Shown: positions 25,412-34,801 of the stretch, piece after piece | Layout of the letters: every line of letters starts with the position of its first letter | How positions within the stretch are numbered: position 1 is the first letter of the stretch | NCBI RefSeq assembly: GCF_963667735.1 | Contig: NZ_OY763919.1 | Span: 1,613,539 to 1,677,538 of the forward strand | DNA: 64,000 bases | Reading direction: 5' to 3' | Origin: an uncultured Methanoregula sp. | GTDB lineage: Archaea > Halobacteriota > Methanomicrobia > Methanomicrobiales > Methanospirillaceae | Translations under genes and position numbers: made by a program | The notes under the pieces: model-generated | What the model was told of the DNA's origin: nothing | Database searches by the model: none | The model's input: only the letters and a program-made list of their open reading frames with translations

Positions 25412-26464
25412 ATGTTCGGGGCTCTTCGCGATAAACTCAAGGCGGCACGAGACCGGCTGAGCGGGAGCATCCAGGCTGCCGGGGAGAATGCGGAACCTGA
25501 AGCGCCGGAAACACCGGTTGCGGCGGTCCCTGCCGGTGCTGCACTGCCTGAGCAGTCATCCCCCGGAGCAAAGCCCTCGTTTGTCGAGAAAGTCAAAATC
25601 CTCATCAAGGATCGGGAACTGATCGTTTCTGAGAAGGATGTGGCGGATGCGCTTGACGAACTTGAGGTGGTCCTTCTCGAAAGCGACGTTGCCCTGCCGG
25701 CAACGGAAGCTATCATAGCCCACGTCAGGAAAGGGCTTGTGGGAAAGCACCGGAAGATTGGCGAATCCGTGGATAATCTCGTTGTCTCGGCACTCAAGAC
25801 CGCCCTTCTGGAAGTGCTCGGGAGCGGTTTTGACCTTGTCGGGTATATCCGATCTCACCAAAAACCCGTAAAGATCCTCTTCACCGGTGTCAACGGTACC
25901 GGCAAGACCACCACGGTTGCCAAGATCGGCTCCTACCTGAAAAAGCAGGGCCTGACTGTTGTCATTGGCGCCGGTGACACGTACCGGGCGGGAGCCATCG
26001 AGCAGATCAGCGTCCATGCCGAACGCCTCGGGATCAAGGTCATCCAGCACCAGGAAGGTGCCGACCCCTCGGCGGTCCTCTTCGATACCGTCCAATATGC
26101 GCAATCCCACAAGCTCGATGTCGTCCTTGCCGATACTGCCGGCCGGTTCCATAACAAAGCAAACCTGATGAGCCAGCTTGAGAAGATCAAACGGGTGATG
26201 AAACCCGATCTCGTGGTATATGTTGACGAGGCGGTTGCCGGCAATGATGCCGTGACCCGCGCCTTCGAGTTCGACAAGACCGTTGGGGCAGATGCGGTCG
26301 TCCTGACCAAAGCGGACATGGACTCCCGCGGCGGGGCTGCCATCTCGATTGCCCACACTATCGGAAAACCCCTGATGTTCCTCGGCGTCGGCCAGGCATA
26401 CGATGATATTATGCCTTTTGAGCCGGCACGGGTAGTTGACGAACTCCTGGGAGGCGAATCCTGA
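25412..26464 (+). CDS. ftsY: SRP receptor GTPase FtsY
   Basis: Docks the SRP-ribosome complex at the membrane. The 350-residue protein has an acidic/Ala-Pro-rich N-terminal linker (residues 20-55), an N domain, and a G domain with P-loop GVNGTGKTT (159-167), [23 protein letters not shown] and TKADMD. Archaeal FtsY is around this length. The stop overlaps the ffh start (TGATG) by one base, so the two partners are translated together. Confidence 0.96.
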   Translation: MFGALRDKLKAARDRLSGSIQAAGENAEPEAPETPVAAVPAGAALPEQSSPGAKPSFVEKVKILIKDRELIVSEKDVADALDELEVVLLESDVALPATEAIIAHVRKGLVGKHRKIGESVDNLVVSALKTALLEVLGSGFDLVGYIRSHQKPVKILFTGVNGTGKTTTVAKIGSYLKKQGLTVVIGAGDTYRAGAIEQISVHAERLGIKVIQHQEGADPSAVLFDTVQYAQSHKLDVVLADTAGRFHNKANLMSQLEKIKRVMKPDLVVYVDEAVAGNDAVTRAFEFDKTVGADAVVLTKADMDSRGGAAISIAHTIGKPLMFLGVGQAYDDIMPFEPARVVDELLGGES

Positions 26465-27789
26465 TGCTCGACGGACTATCCTCATCATTAAAAGACGCTC
26501 TCAAGAAACTGGCCGGAAAAACAGTGGTTGACCGGGCAGCGGTTGACGAACTCGTCAAGGATCTCCAGCGGGCCCTCCTCTCATCCGACGTCAATGTCAA
26601 GCTCGTGATGGAGCTCAGTAAATCCATCCGCACCCGCTCTCTTGAGGAAGAACCCCCAAAAGGGATGAATGTGAGGGAGCATGTGCTCCGGATCGTGTAC
26701 CAGGAGCTGGTCCGCCTGGTCTGGGCCTCAACCGATGTGAAGCTTGAGCCCCAGATCATCCTCATGGCCGGCCTCCAGGGAAGCGGCAAGACCACGACTA
26801 CTGCAAAGCTTGCCCGCTACTTCCAGAAGAAAGGCATGAAAGTCGGGGTTGTCTGTGCGGATACGTTCCGGCCCGGTGCCTTCGACCAGATCTCCACGCT
26901 CTGTACCAAGATCCACGTGCCCTGCTTCGGTAACCCGCAGGAGAAGGATGCTGTCAAGATCACCCGCGAGGGGCTTGAAGCGCTCAAGGAGCAGGAACTG
27001 ATCATTGTCGATACCCAGGGCCGGCATGCCCTTGAAGCGGATCTCATCAAGGAGATAATCGAGCTGAACCTGCTCACCAAGGCAACCCATCGCTGGCTCG
27101 TGATCGATGCAGCACTCGGCCAGCAGGCAAGCGACCAGGCCAGGCGTTTCCACGAAGCGATCAACATCGACGGAGTCATCATCACCAAGATGGACGGTAC
27201 CGCAAAAGGCGGTGGCGCCATCTCGGCAGTTGCCGAGACCAAGAGCGGGATTGCGTTTATCGGTAACGGGGAGACGATCGAAGATCTTGAGCGGTTCGAT
27301 CCCGACGGCTTCATCTCCCGGCTCCTCGGCATGGGGGACTTAAAAGCCCTCATGGAGAAGGCGAGCGAGGCCATCAAGGCGGACGACATGGATGTCAACG
27401 CCATGATGAAGGGCAAGTTCACCCTCCGCGACATGTACAAGCAACTCGAGGCCCTCAACAAGATGGGTCCCTTAAAGCAGATTATGGGGATGCTCCCGCT
27501 CGGGAACATGCAGCTTCCCGAAGGGGTGTACGATGTCACGAGCACGAAGATGGTCCGGTACCGGATCATCATGGACTCGATGACTCCCGGTGAACTCGAC
27601 GACCCTGCCCTCATCAACAGCTCCCGCATGCAGCGGATAGCCCAGGGTGCTGGTGCAACTCCCGATGAAGTGCGGGAACTTTTAAAATATTACAAGATGA
27701 TGCAGCGCACCCTCAAGGGATTGCGGGGTGCAAGCGGCGGGAAATTCAACATGCAGCGCCTGATGAAGCGCTTCTCGGGAATGCAGTAA
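26464..27789 (+). CDS. ffh/srp54: Signal recognition particle protein SRP54
   Basis: GTPase that binds 7S RNA and signal peptides. The 441-residue protein has an N domain, a G domain with P-loop GLQGSGKTT (103-111), [18 protein letters not shown] and [11 protein letters not shown], and a methionine-rich M domain from about 315 to the end ([22 protein letters not shown]). The C-terminus is MKRFSGMQ. The order ftsY-ffh places receptor and ligand in one operon; the 7S RNA gene is not in the window. Confidence 0.97.
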   Translation: MLDGLSSSLKDALKKLAGKTVVDRAAVDELVKDLQRALLSSDVNVKLVMELSKSIRTRSLEEEPPKGMNVREHVLRIVYQELVRLVWASTDVKLEPQIILMAGLQGSGKTTTTAKLARYFQKKGMKVGVVCADTFRPGAFDQISTLCTKIHVPCFGNPQEKDAVKITREGLEALKEQELIIVDTQGRHALEADLIKEIIELNLLTKATHRWLVIDAALGQQASDQARRFHEAINIDGVIITKMDGTAKGGGAISAVAETKSGIAFIGNGETIEDLERFDPDGFISRLLGMGDLKALMEKASEAIKADDMDVNAMMKGKFTLRDMYKQLEALNKMGPLKQIMGMLPLGNMQLPEGVYDVTSTKMVRYRIIMDSMTPGELDDPALINSSRMQRIAQGAGATPDEVRELLKYYKMMQRTLKGLRGASGGKFNMQRLMKRFSGMQ

Positions 27790-27790
27790 T

Positions 27791-28360
27791 ATGACTGCGT
27801 TTGCGATTATCGGGCACCGTGCCCGGACGGATGGGGAATTCTCGCTCAACGATTTACCCGGAAGCGGCGGCCGGATGGATGTCCTCTGCCGGTGCGTGAA
27901 TGCCTCGCTCTTCCTCTCGCACGATCTCCGCAGGGACGTGGACTGCTATCTCGTCCTCCCCGGTGAACCCAAAGGGCCAAAGACTATAAAATTCTCGGGA
28001 GCTACTGTCTGCTCGCTTTCACCGGATGAGCGGAGTGCCGGTGCCCTGATAAAGAAGGTGATCGACACTCCCTGCGGCAATGAATTCCGCGAGGCCGCCC
28101 AGGGAGTATTTATCCGGAAATGCGGACTTGAACGGCTCCTTGCCGACCACCGTTTCGCGGTGCTCGATGAAAAGGGTACCGATGTGCGGGGATCTGCGGA
28201 ACTTCCGGGCGCGTACCTCCTCTCCGATCACCTGAATTTCACGGGGGAAGAGGAGGCGCTCATACGGGATTGCCCGCGGTTCTCGGTAGGGCCGAAATGT
28301 CTCCACGCGGATCATACGATTACTGTATTGCACAATGAACTGGACAGGAGGAGTTGCTAA
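27791..28360 (+). CDS. trmY: tRNA (pseudouridine54-N1)-methyltransferase
   Basis: A 189-residue SPOUT methyltransferase of the DUF358/TrmY family. It forms N1-methylpseudouridine at position 54 of archaeal tRNAs. It carries the family pattern FAIIGHRARTDGEFSLNDLPGSGGRMDVLCRC, YLVLPGEPKGPKTI and the knot-forming C-terminus LPGAYLLSDHLNFTGEE. Its immediate downstream neighbour, pus10, makes the pseudouridine it modifies. The gene starts 1 bp after ffh. Confidence 0.93.
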   Translation: MTAFAIIGHRARTDGEFSLNDLPGSGGRMDVLCRCVNASLFLSHDLRRDVDCYLVLPGEPKGPKTIKFSGATVCSLSPDERSAGALIKKVIDTPCGNEFREAAQGVFIRKCGLERLLADHRFAVLDEKGTDVRGSAELPGAYLLSDHLNFTGEEEALIRDCPRFSVGPKCLHADHTITVLHNELDRRSC

Positions 28361-28361
28361 C

Positions 28362-29594
28362 ATGGAACTACATGATCAGGTAAAAGCTATCCTTGCCTAT
28401 GGCGAGTGCTGCGATCACTGCCTCGGGCGGTTCTTTGGCAAACGCTCCCATGGGCTCTCGAACGATGAACGGGGACGCGGGCTGAAGATCGCCCTTGCGA
28501 TTGCCGAGAACCAGCCATACAAGAAATTCACGGGCACCTGCTGGGTCTGCGGGAACTTCTTTGACGATGTCCCGGTCTGGGCGGAACGGGTTATCGAGAC
28601 CACGAAGGGCATCGAGTTCTCGACACTCCTTGTCGGCTGCCGCGTCCCGCCCCTCATTGCCGAGAACGAGGAGATGGTCTGGAGCGATCTCTCGCTTGCC
28701 GAACCCGAACCCTTCAAGTCCGAAGTGAACCGGGAAGTGGGCAAAGCAGTATCGGCCAGGATCGGCAAGGTTGTGGACTTCAAGAAACCTGAGGTGGTTC
28801 TCATCCTCGATGCAGCGAAGGGAACGGTCGAGGTCCAGATCAACTCTGCTTTCTTCTACGGGCGGTACCAGAAGTTCGAGCGGGGCATCCCCCAGACCCA
28901 CTGGGACTGCCGGGCCTGCAAAGGGGCAGGCTGCGAGAAGTGCAACTTCACCGGAGCCCAGTACCTGGACTCGGTCGAGGAGTTGATCGGCCGGCCGGTG
29001 ATCGAGATGTTCGATGCCGAGAACGCCGTGCTGCATGGCGCGGGCAGGGAGGATATCGATGCCCGGATGGTGGGAACCGGCCGTCCCTTCATTCTCGAAG
29101 TGGTCTCGCCCAAGAAACGATCCATCGACCTTGCGGAACTGGAAAAAGAGATCAACCGGACCGCTGACGGGCGGGTTTCCGTTGCGATCCGGCGCTGGGC
29201 GGATCGTGCAGAGGTGGAAACCCTTAAATCAAACAAAGCGCATAAAAAATACAGGATCCTGGTCGAGGTTGAAGGCGCATTACCTGCGGACGAGTTCGCA
29301 AAAGCCGTAAAAACCTTGCAGGGCGTCACAATATACCAGCGCACGCCCGAAAGGGTCGCTCACCGGAGAGCCGACAAGATCCGGGAGCGAAGGGTTCTCG
29401 ATATCGAGTGTGTGGGGCAACAGGACGGCAAATTTGTTGTCGAAGTCCTGGGCGAAGCCGGCCTCTACATAAAAGAACTCGTATCCGGGGACTCTGGCAG
29501 AACAAGTCCGAGTCTTGCCGAGATCCTGAAAAAATCGGCTCACGTCACCAGCCTCGACGTTACCCAGGTTGAAGGAGCACAGGAGGGAGAATAA
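28362..29594 (+). CDS. pus10: tRNA pseudouridine synthase Pus10
   Basis: Converts uridine 54 and 55 of tRNA to pseudouridine in archaea. Start at MELHDQVKAIL; about 410 residues. The N-terminal part has the Cys pairs CCDHC and CWVC of the THUMP-like/zinc region; a further zinc motif CRACKGAGCEKC lies near residue 190. The catalytic aspartate region is GAGREDIDARMVGTGRPF, and the C-terminal part is GLYIKELVSGDSGRTSPSL. Gene order trmY-pus10 links two consecutive steps. Confidence 0.95.
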   Translation: MELHDQVKAILAYGECCDHCLGRFFGKRSHGLSNDERGRGLKIALAIAENQPYKKFTGTCWVCGNFFDDVPVWAERVIETTKGIEFSTLLVGCRVPPLIAENEEMVWSDLSLAEPEPFKSEVNREVGKAVSARIGKVVDFKKPEVVLILDAAKGTVEVQINSAFFYGRYQKFERGIPQTHWDCRACKGAGCEKCNFTGAQYLDSVEELIGRPVIEMFDAENAVLHGAGREDIDARMVGTGRPFILEVVSPKKRSIDLAELEKEINRTADGRVSVAIRRWADRAEVETLKSNKAHKKYRILVEVEGALPADEFAKAVKTLQGVTIYQRTPERVAHRRADKIRERRVLDIECVGQQDGKFVVEVLGEAGLYIKELVSGDSGRTSPSLAEILKKSAHVTSLDVTQVEGAQEGE

Positions 29595-29595
29595 C

Positions 29596-29886
29596 ATGGC
29601 ACATCACAATGGTCCAAGAAAGAAAACACGGTATAAGTTCAAGAAAGATTTAAGAGAACGCGGGCTGCCTCCGTGCACCAGCGTTATCCAGAAATTTGAG
29701 GTAGGGGACCGGGTGCACATTGTCTGTAACCCCAGCGTCCAGAAAGGTATGCCCCACCGCCGCTTCCACGGGCTGACAGGAACTGTCATCGGCCAGCGCG
29801 GTCGCGCATGGATGCTCACCATCCGGAACGGTAACGCCGACAAGGTTGTTATCGCCAGACCACAACATCTAAAAGCACAAAAGTAA
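29596..29886 (+). CDS. rpl21e: 50S ribosomal protein L21e
   Basis: A 96-residue large-subunit protein: the start MAHHNGPRKKTRYKFKKD, GDRVHIVCNPSVQKGMPHRRFHG and the SH3-like core GTVIGQRGRAW confirm L21e. It immediately follows pus10 (1 bp) and leads into rpoF, an arrangement widespread in Euryarchaeota. Confidence 0.96.
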   Translation: MAHHNGPRKKTRYKFKKDLRERGLPPCTSVIQKFEVGDRVHIVCNPSVQKGMPHRRFHGLTGTVIGQRGRAWMLTIRNGNADKVVIARPQHLKAQK

Positions 29887-29908
29887 ATTTCACTGTCAGG
29901 TGATTGGC

Positions 29909-30259
29909 ATGAAAGTTAAGGGTATAATTAGCGAAGAGAAGGTTACGCTTCCGGAGATGCGGGGAGTCCTTTTGGGCGTAGAGTCTGAACGGATCGCTGC
30001 TGAAAAGGAGATGTCCTACGAATTCCGGCGCAGTATCGAGCATGCCAATCAGCTTGCAAAGACAACCCCCGATAAAGCAGAGGCGCTCGTTGCCGATCTC
30101 CTGAAAATGGAGAAGATGAAGCCGGAGATCGCGTACCGTATTGCAAATATCATGCCAAAGACCCGGGATGAGGTCAGGGCTATCTTTGCAAAAGAGCGGT
30201 ACACGCTCCAGCCTGAGGAACTCGATTCGATCATCGAACTGGTAATGACACACTTCTGA
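29909..30259 (+). CDS. rpoF: DNA-directed RNA polymerase subunit F (Rpb4)
   Basis: A 116-residue subunit that forms the stalk of archaeal RNA polymerase with RpoE. Start MKVKGIISEEKVTLPEMRGVL; the helical HRDC-like part IMPKTRDEVRAIFAKERYTLQPEELDSII near the C-terminus is diagnostic. CAGGTG serves as ribosome binding site. Its position between L21e and DUF655 is conserved. Confidence 0.94.
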   Translation: MKVKGIISEEKVTLPEMRGVLLGVESERIAAEKEMSYEFRRSIEHANQLAKTTPDKAEALVADLLKMEKMKPEIAYRIANIMPKTRDEVRAIFAKERYTLQPEELDSIIELVMTHF

Positions 30260-30269
30260 GGTGTGGCAG

Positions 30270-30833
30270 ATGAAGGCGGAGAAAAAAGAGGTAAATGCGG
30301 TCGTACTCGATGTGCTCCTCAAAGGGCACCCTGACGACCCCCGCCCCCCTTTTAAGCGAGAACCGATCGTCCAGGCCATGGGTGTCGAACAGTTCAAGCT
30401 GCTCGAACTTGTGCCGAAAACCGGTGTGCAGATCCAGATCCAGGAGAAAGTCTATATCGGGGATGCCGAGCGGCAGAAAGTCGAACGCGTCAAGCGCCGT
30501 GTCGGGTACGAGGAGCTCACCCCGACCGCCCGCGGCGAACTGCCGTTTGTTATCGAGAGCGTTGTAAAAGAACGCGAGCAGGATTTTGTTACGTTCTTCA
30601 ACAAGGCCATCTCGATCACTCCCAAGCTTCACATGCTCCATCTCCTTCCGGGCATCGGCAAGAAACTGATGTGGGAGATCCTCGACGAGCGCCAGAAGAA
30701 ACCCTTTGCAAGCCTTGTCGATATCTCCACCCGGATCAAGTCGATTCCTCACCCGGAGAAGATGATCCAGGCCCGGATCTTAGAGGAACTCCAGGACAAG
30801 GACGTCAAATACCACGTTTTCACCACGAAATGA
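30270..30833 (+). CDS. DUF655 family nucleic-acid-binding protein
   Basis: A 187-residue archaeal protein. N-terminal beta domain with EKVYIGDAERQKVERVKRRVGYEELT, then a helix-hairpin-helix motif LHLLPGIGKKLMWEILDERQKKPFASLVDI at about 125-155. Its position upstream of ksgA is conserved across Euryarchaeota, suggesting a role in rRNA or DNA handling. Its stop overlaps the ksgA start by ATGA. Confidence 0.9.
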   Translation: MKAEKKEVNAVVLDVLLKGHPDDPRPPFKREPIVQAMGVEQFKLLELVPKTGVQIQIQEKVYIGDAERQKVERVKRRVGYEELTPTARGELPFVIESVVKEREQDFVTFFNKAISITPKLHMLHLLPGIGKKLMWEILDERQKKPFASLVDISTRIKSIPHPEKMIQARILEELQDKDVKYHVFTTK

Positions 30834-31597
30834 AAGCGCACAACGACCAGCATTTCCTCATCGACCAGAACGCCATCAGCCGTATTGCCGAGATCACGGA
30901 TGTGAACGGCAGAACCGTGCTTGAGATAGGTCCCGGGAACGGGGCGCTCACCCGCGCCCTGCTCGAACGGGGTGCAACCGTCCATGCCATCGAACTCGAT
31001 GGCATCCTCTGCGAAGAACTCACGAACACTTTTTCTGATGAGATCGCCTCGGGGCAGTTCACGCTCCAGCACGGGGATGCGACCCGGTGCCCCATTCCCC
31101 CGTTCGATCTTTCGGTCTCCAATCTCCCGTATTCCGTTTCATCGAAGATCACCTTCCGGCTGCTCGATATCGGTTTTGAAGAGGCGGTGCTGATGTACCA
31201 GAGCGAGTTTGCCGACCGGATGATAGCCCGACCCGGGACAAAAGACTGCGGCCGGCTCTCCATCATGGTCCAGACCTATGCGGCAGTGCGGCAGTGTTTC
31301 CGGCTGCCCCCGAGCTGCTTCTCGCCCCGGCCCGAAGTCAATTCAACGGTGGTCAGGATCGTGCCCCGGGAACCGCTCTTTCCGATAAACGACCGCAGGC
31401 TCTATGCCGACGTTGTCCGTGCGCTCTTCTCCCACCGGAGAAAGACGGTGAGGAACTGCCTGAAAGGATCGGTCGGGAGCATGCTATCCCCTGTCTGGGT
31501 GGACCGGGTGCTGCAGGAAGTGTCTTCCGAGATCCTCCAGAGCCGGCCCGAAGCCCTCTACCTGGAGGATTTTGCAACGATTGCCAATATTGCGTGA
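30830..31597 (+). CDS. rsmA/ksgA: 16S rRNA dimethyladenosine transferase
   Basis: Dimethylates two adjacent adenosines in the helix-45 loop of 16S rRNA. Start at MKAHNDQHFLIDQNAISRIAE in the ATGA overlap; 255 residues. SAM motif VLEIGPGNGALTRALLERG, IELD, and catalytic SNLPYSVSS (NLPY) are all present. Somewhat short but complete, with the FSPRPEVNSTVV C-terminal region. Terminal gene of the L21e-rpoF-DUF655-ksgA run. Confidence 0.95.
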   Translation: MKAHNDQHFLIDQNAISRIAEITDVNGRTVLEIGPGNGALTRALLERGATVHAIELDGILCEELTNTFSDEIASGQFTLQHGDATRCPIPPFDLSVSNLPYSVSSKITFRLLDIGFEEAVLMYQSEFADRMIARPGTKDCGRLSIMVQTYAAVRQCFRLPPSCFSPRPEVNSTVVRIVPREPLFPINDRRLYADVVRALFSHRRKTVRNCLKGSVGSMLSPVWVDRVLQEVSSEILQSRPEALYLEDFATIANIA

Positions 31598-31639
31598 TAA
31601 CGCTGTAGGCACCCTAAAACACCGGGACGGTGAGCAGGA

Positions 31640-32695
31640 ATGCGGTGGAAAGGCTGGGAACATCTCCCGCTGGAAATTGCTGATCCGGATTCTCTTAACG
31701 GAACGCGATCGGTAGACGCAATTGCCCCGCTCATCGTCTCCGCCAGCCGCTCCACGGATATCCCGGCATTCTACGGGGACTGGTTCATGGCCCGGCTCAA
31801 ATGTGGGTACGTGAAATGGAAGAGCCCTTTTGGGGGCAACCCGGTCTTTGTCTCATTTGCAAAAACCCGGGTCTTCGTATTCTGGTCCAAGAACCCTCTC
31901 CCGTTCCTCGACCATCTTGACTCTCTTGACCATCTTCGGTATGGTTATTACTTCCTCTTCACGCTCAATGGCTACGATACCGAAGGGCTCGAACCCCGGG
32001 TCCCCCCGGTGGACGAGCGAATCCGGACCTTTATCCGGCTCTCGCAGAGGATCGGGAAGGGACGGGTTGTCTGGCGGTTTGATCCCCTGGTTATTTCAGA
32101 CTCGATCACGGTAGATTCCCTGCTCGAGAAAATCCGATCCATCGGCGATCGGATCTCCCCGTACACACGCCGTATGGTCTTCAGTTTTGTTGATATTGCA
32201 AAGTACCGGAAGGTTCAGAGGAATCTCCAAGTACAGGGATTTCCCTCGGTACGGGAATTCACGGAGATCGAGCGGAACCGCTTCTGCGAGGGTCTTACCG
32301 CTCTCAACCATCGCTGGGGTCTTGCGATCTCTGCCTGCGGGGAATCTGGCGATCTCTCCCGGTACGGGATAGCAAAGGGGCAGTGCATCAGTTATTCCCT
32401 GCTGACCGAAGAGTTCTCGCAGGATCCGGCCCTGATGGACTTCCTCCGGCCGGAACGTCAGCAGGCTCTCGATGGAACTGTTGACCCCATCGTCTCTGCC
32501 CGGCAGCTCAAGGATCCGGGACAGAGGAACGCGTGCACATGTATTGTATCAAAGGATATCGGGCAGTACTCCACCTGCATGCACCTGTGCGCCTACTGTT
32601 ATGCGAATACGTCACCTGCGTATGTTGCGGCAAACTATGAGCGCTGCAAAAAAGATGCAAAACGGGGGATCTTCCACGATTCCATAACCGGGTAA
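31640..32695 (+). CDS. DUF1848 family protein
   Basis: A 351-residue protein of the DUF1848 family. Conserved elements are IVSASRSTDIPAFYGDWFM, the fold-like FSKNPLPF, WRFDPLV, and a C-terminal Cys cluster CTCIVSKDIGQYSTCMHLCAYCYAN. The last cysteines recall the CxxxCxxC cluster of radical SAM proteins but at the wrong end, so a metal site of unknown kind is the safe reading. Function unknown. The gene follows ksgA but does not belong to the conserved translation run. Confidence 0.82.
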   Translation: MRWKGWEHLPLEIADPDSLNGTRSVDAIAPLIVSASRSTDIPAFYGDWFMARLKCGYVKWKSPFGGNPVFVSFAKTRVFVFWSKNPLPFLDHLDSLDHLRYGYYFLFTLNGYDTEGLEPRVPPVDERIRTFIRLSQRIGKGRVVWRFDPLVISDSITVDSLLEKIRSIGDRISPYTRRMVFSFVDIAKYRKVQRNLQVQGFPSVREFTEIERNRFCEGLTALNHRWGLAISACGESGDLSRYGIAKGQCISYSLLTEEFSQDPALMDFLRPERQQALDGTVDPIVSARQLKDPGQRNACTCIVSKDIGQYSTCMHLCAYCYANTSPAYVAANYERCKKDAKRGIFHDSITG

Positions 32696-32714
32696 TCCCG
32701 GATGGCGGGATGCC

Positions 32715-33941
32715 CTAAAAATCCCGCATGATCTTGATTGCGCAGAACTCCCCGCACATCGTGCATTCGCCATCGCCGTCGGAAAGTTCCCGGGCCCGGG
32801 CGGGATGCATGGCACAGCGGATCTGGCCTTCCCGGTCAAGGGATGCCCGGAGGCGGGCCACTTTTTTGTCTTCCGCATCCGTTTTGTATTTCACGGTGTC
32901 GCCGACATGGGCGGCAATCCGGAAGGCGATGAGCCCGTCCCTGACCGCATCCGGGCCGGGAAGGCCGAGATGTTCGGCGGGAGTGATATAACAGAGATAA
33001 TCGGCACCGGCCGCACTTGCCACACTTCCCCCGATAGCCCCGGCAATGTGATCGTAGCCTGCGCCGATGTCCGTTGGCAGGGGGCCGGCCACAAAGAGCG
33101 GGAACGGGGATGCCTTCCGGTACTCCCGGATATACCGGCCGATCCGGTCGCTCCGGATATGGCCGCCGCACCCTTCGATGATCACCTGGATTCCGGCAGT
33201 GTGGGCACGTTTGGCAAGGGCAGCATTGGCCCGGATCTCCTCGCGCTGCATGGCATCCCGCTGGTCATGGATGCATCCGCTCCGGGCCGTATTCCCGAGC
33301 GAGAGAACGATGTCGTGCTTCCTGCAGATCGAGAGAACTTCTTCAAAGTTTTCGGTATAGGGATTCTCGCACTGGTTCTTGAGCATGAAAGCGCTGGTGA
33401 TCGATCCGCCCTTTGATACCAGGCCCAGGATCCGCTTCTTTTTCCTGTACAGATCGAGCATGGTCCGGCTTACGCAGTGGACAACGCAGGAACTGATTCC
33501 CTGCTCTGCCTGCATGCGGAGGGTATCCAGGATGTCATCTGCGGTCATCTCTTTGAGGCCATGCTCCACCACGGTCTGGTATATGGGAACGGTTGTTATC
33601 GGAAGGGTGGTCTTTGCAAGGATTGCCTCCCGGATGGCCGTTATGTCCCCTCCCATCGAGAGGTCGCTGATGGTGTCGCCTCCGAATTCTTCCGCAATGC
33701 GGGCTTTTTCAAGCTCGTCCTCAAGGCAGACTTTGCCGGTAGACGTGCCCAGGTTGACATTGATCTTGGTGCGGAGATCCTTACCAATACCCACCATCCG
33801 CTTCCCGCGCTGCATGATGACTACCCGTCCTGCTGCCACATGCCCGCGAAGTATCTCCGGATCAATGTTCTCCTCTTCCGCAACCCGGTGCATCTGTGGT
33901 GTGATCCTTCCCTTTTGTGCCTCTTCGACCAGTGTCCGCAT
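32715..33941 (-). CDS. thiC: Phosphomethylpyrimidine synthase ThiC
   Basis: Radical SAM enzyme that rearranges aminoimidazole ribotide into hydroxymethylpyrimidine phosphate for thiamine. A 408-residue protein started at MRTLVEEAQKGRITPQ, with a GGGAGAGGA site upstream; the frame opens 41 codons earlier. Conserved INVNLGTS, GGDITAIREAIL and the C-terminal iron-sulfur ligand set CTMCGEFC are present. It is convergent with the DUF1848 gene by 20 bp. I saw no TPP riboswitch upstream. Methanogens often carry several thiC paralogs. Confidence 0.93.
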   Translation of the reverse strand: MRTLVEEAQKGRITPQMHRVAEEENIDPEILRGHVAAGRVVIMQRGKRMVGIGKDLRTKINVNLGTSTGKVCLEDELEKARIAEEFGGDTISDLSMGGDITAIREAILAKTTLPITTVPIYQTVVEHGLKEMTADDILDTLRMQAEQGISSCVVHCVSRTMLDLYRKKKRILGLVSKGGSITSAFMLKNQCENPYTENFEEVLSICRKHDIVLSLGNTARSGCIHDQRDAMQREEIRANAALAKRAHTAGIQVIIEGCGGHIRSDRIGRYIREYRKASPFPLFVAGPLPTDIGAGYDHIAGAIGGSVASAAGADYLCYITPAEHLGLPGPDAVRDGLIAFRIAAHVGDTVKYKTDAEDKKVARLRASLDREGQIRCAMHPARARELSDGDGECTMCGEFCAIKIMRDF

Positions 33942-34228
33942 GCGTCCTCTCCCTTCTCTTACACCTATTGGGGGCGGTTTTGATATTTCTGCTGAATCTC
34001 CGGTAACCGTTTTTCCACGGGTATGATGCTGGGGTATTTCCCTGTGGTTGTTTCCCGGATTCAATTATTTTCTTAAAAATGGAATTATCGGCCATGTTTC
34101 CGATAATAAACTACCGGCAGGTTTATTGTACATCGCATTTTTCTGAACTGCTCTTTTGCCGGCCGGTGGTTTCACTGCTGACGTGAGGCAATCCCTTTTT
34201 GCCCGCCCCGTTGTATCATTCAGGGACA

Positions 34229-34783
34229 ATGTCCTACGATCCCGCCCAGGTTTACGTGCCGGAGGCCGATACCTTTCTTCTCCTCCGGGCAGCACAGGCC
34301 GAGGTACGGCCCGCTGACCGGGTGCTGGAAGTGGGCACCGGTTCAGGTACCGTTGCAGCGGGGCTCCCAAAAACGGTCCGTGTCCTTGCAACGGATATCA
34401 ACCCGCATGCTGCAGCCTGTGCCCGGGAAAAAGGGCTTGACGTGATCCGGACCGATCTCTTTTCCGGTCTGAAGGGATCCTTTGACCTGATCCTCTTCAA
34501 CCCCCCTTACCTGCCCACGCAGCCGGAGGAGCGGATCGATGACTGGCTGGAGTACGCGCTTGACGGGGGACCCACCGGGCGGGAAGCCATTGGGCGCTTT
34601 GCAGGACTGGTGGGAACGATCCTTGCACCTAACGGGCGGATTCTTCTCCTTGTCTCGTCCCTGACCGGTGTCCCTGAAGTCAGTGCTATGTTCGAGCGGC
34701 TCGGCTACCGGGTATCTCTCTTTGCAGAAGAGCCTGTTGAGGATGAAATGCTGTATGTGCTCCGGATAACCCGTCGGGACTGA
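34229..34783 (+). CDS. HemK2/Mtq2-type class I methyltransferase
   Basis: A 184-residue SAM-dependent methyltransferase. Start MSYDPAQVYVPEADTFLLL; SAM motif VLEVGTGSGTVA and catalytic NPPY at residues 91-94. Homologues methylate the GGQ glutamine of release factor aRF1. In many archaea this gene sits next to ksgA; here DUF1848 and thiC intervene. Its end is 18 bp from the convergent ABC permease. Confidence 0.9.
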   Translation: MSYDPAQVYVPEADTFLLLRAAQAEVRPADRVLEVGTGSGTVAAGLPKTVRVLATDINPHAAACAREKGLDVIRTDLFSGLKGSFDLILFNPPYLPTQPEERIDDWLEYALDGGPTGREAIGRFAGLVGTILAPNGRILLLVSSLTGVPEVSAMFERLGYRVSLFAEEPVEDEMLYVLRITRRD

Positions 34784-34801
34784 GTTTCTTCTTTTCTTTG
34801 G

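Noticed and set aside
33942..34228. Possible TPP riboswitch upstream of thiC
   Set aside because: The minus strand leader lacks the CUGAGA and other conserved TPP-aptamer segments, so only an ordinary promoter region is supported.
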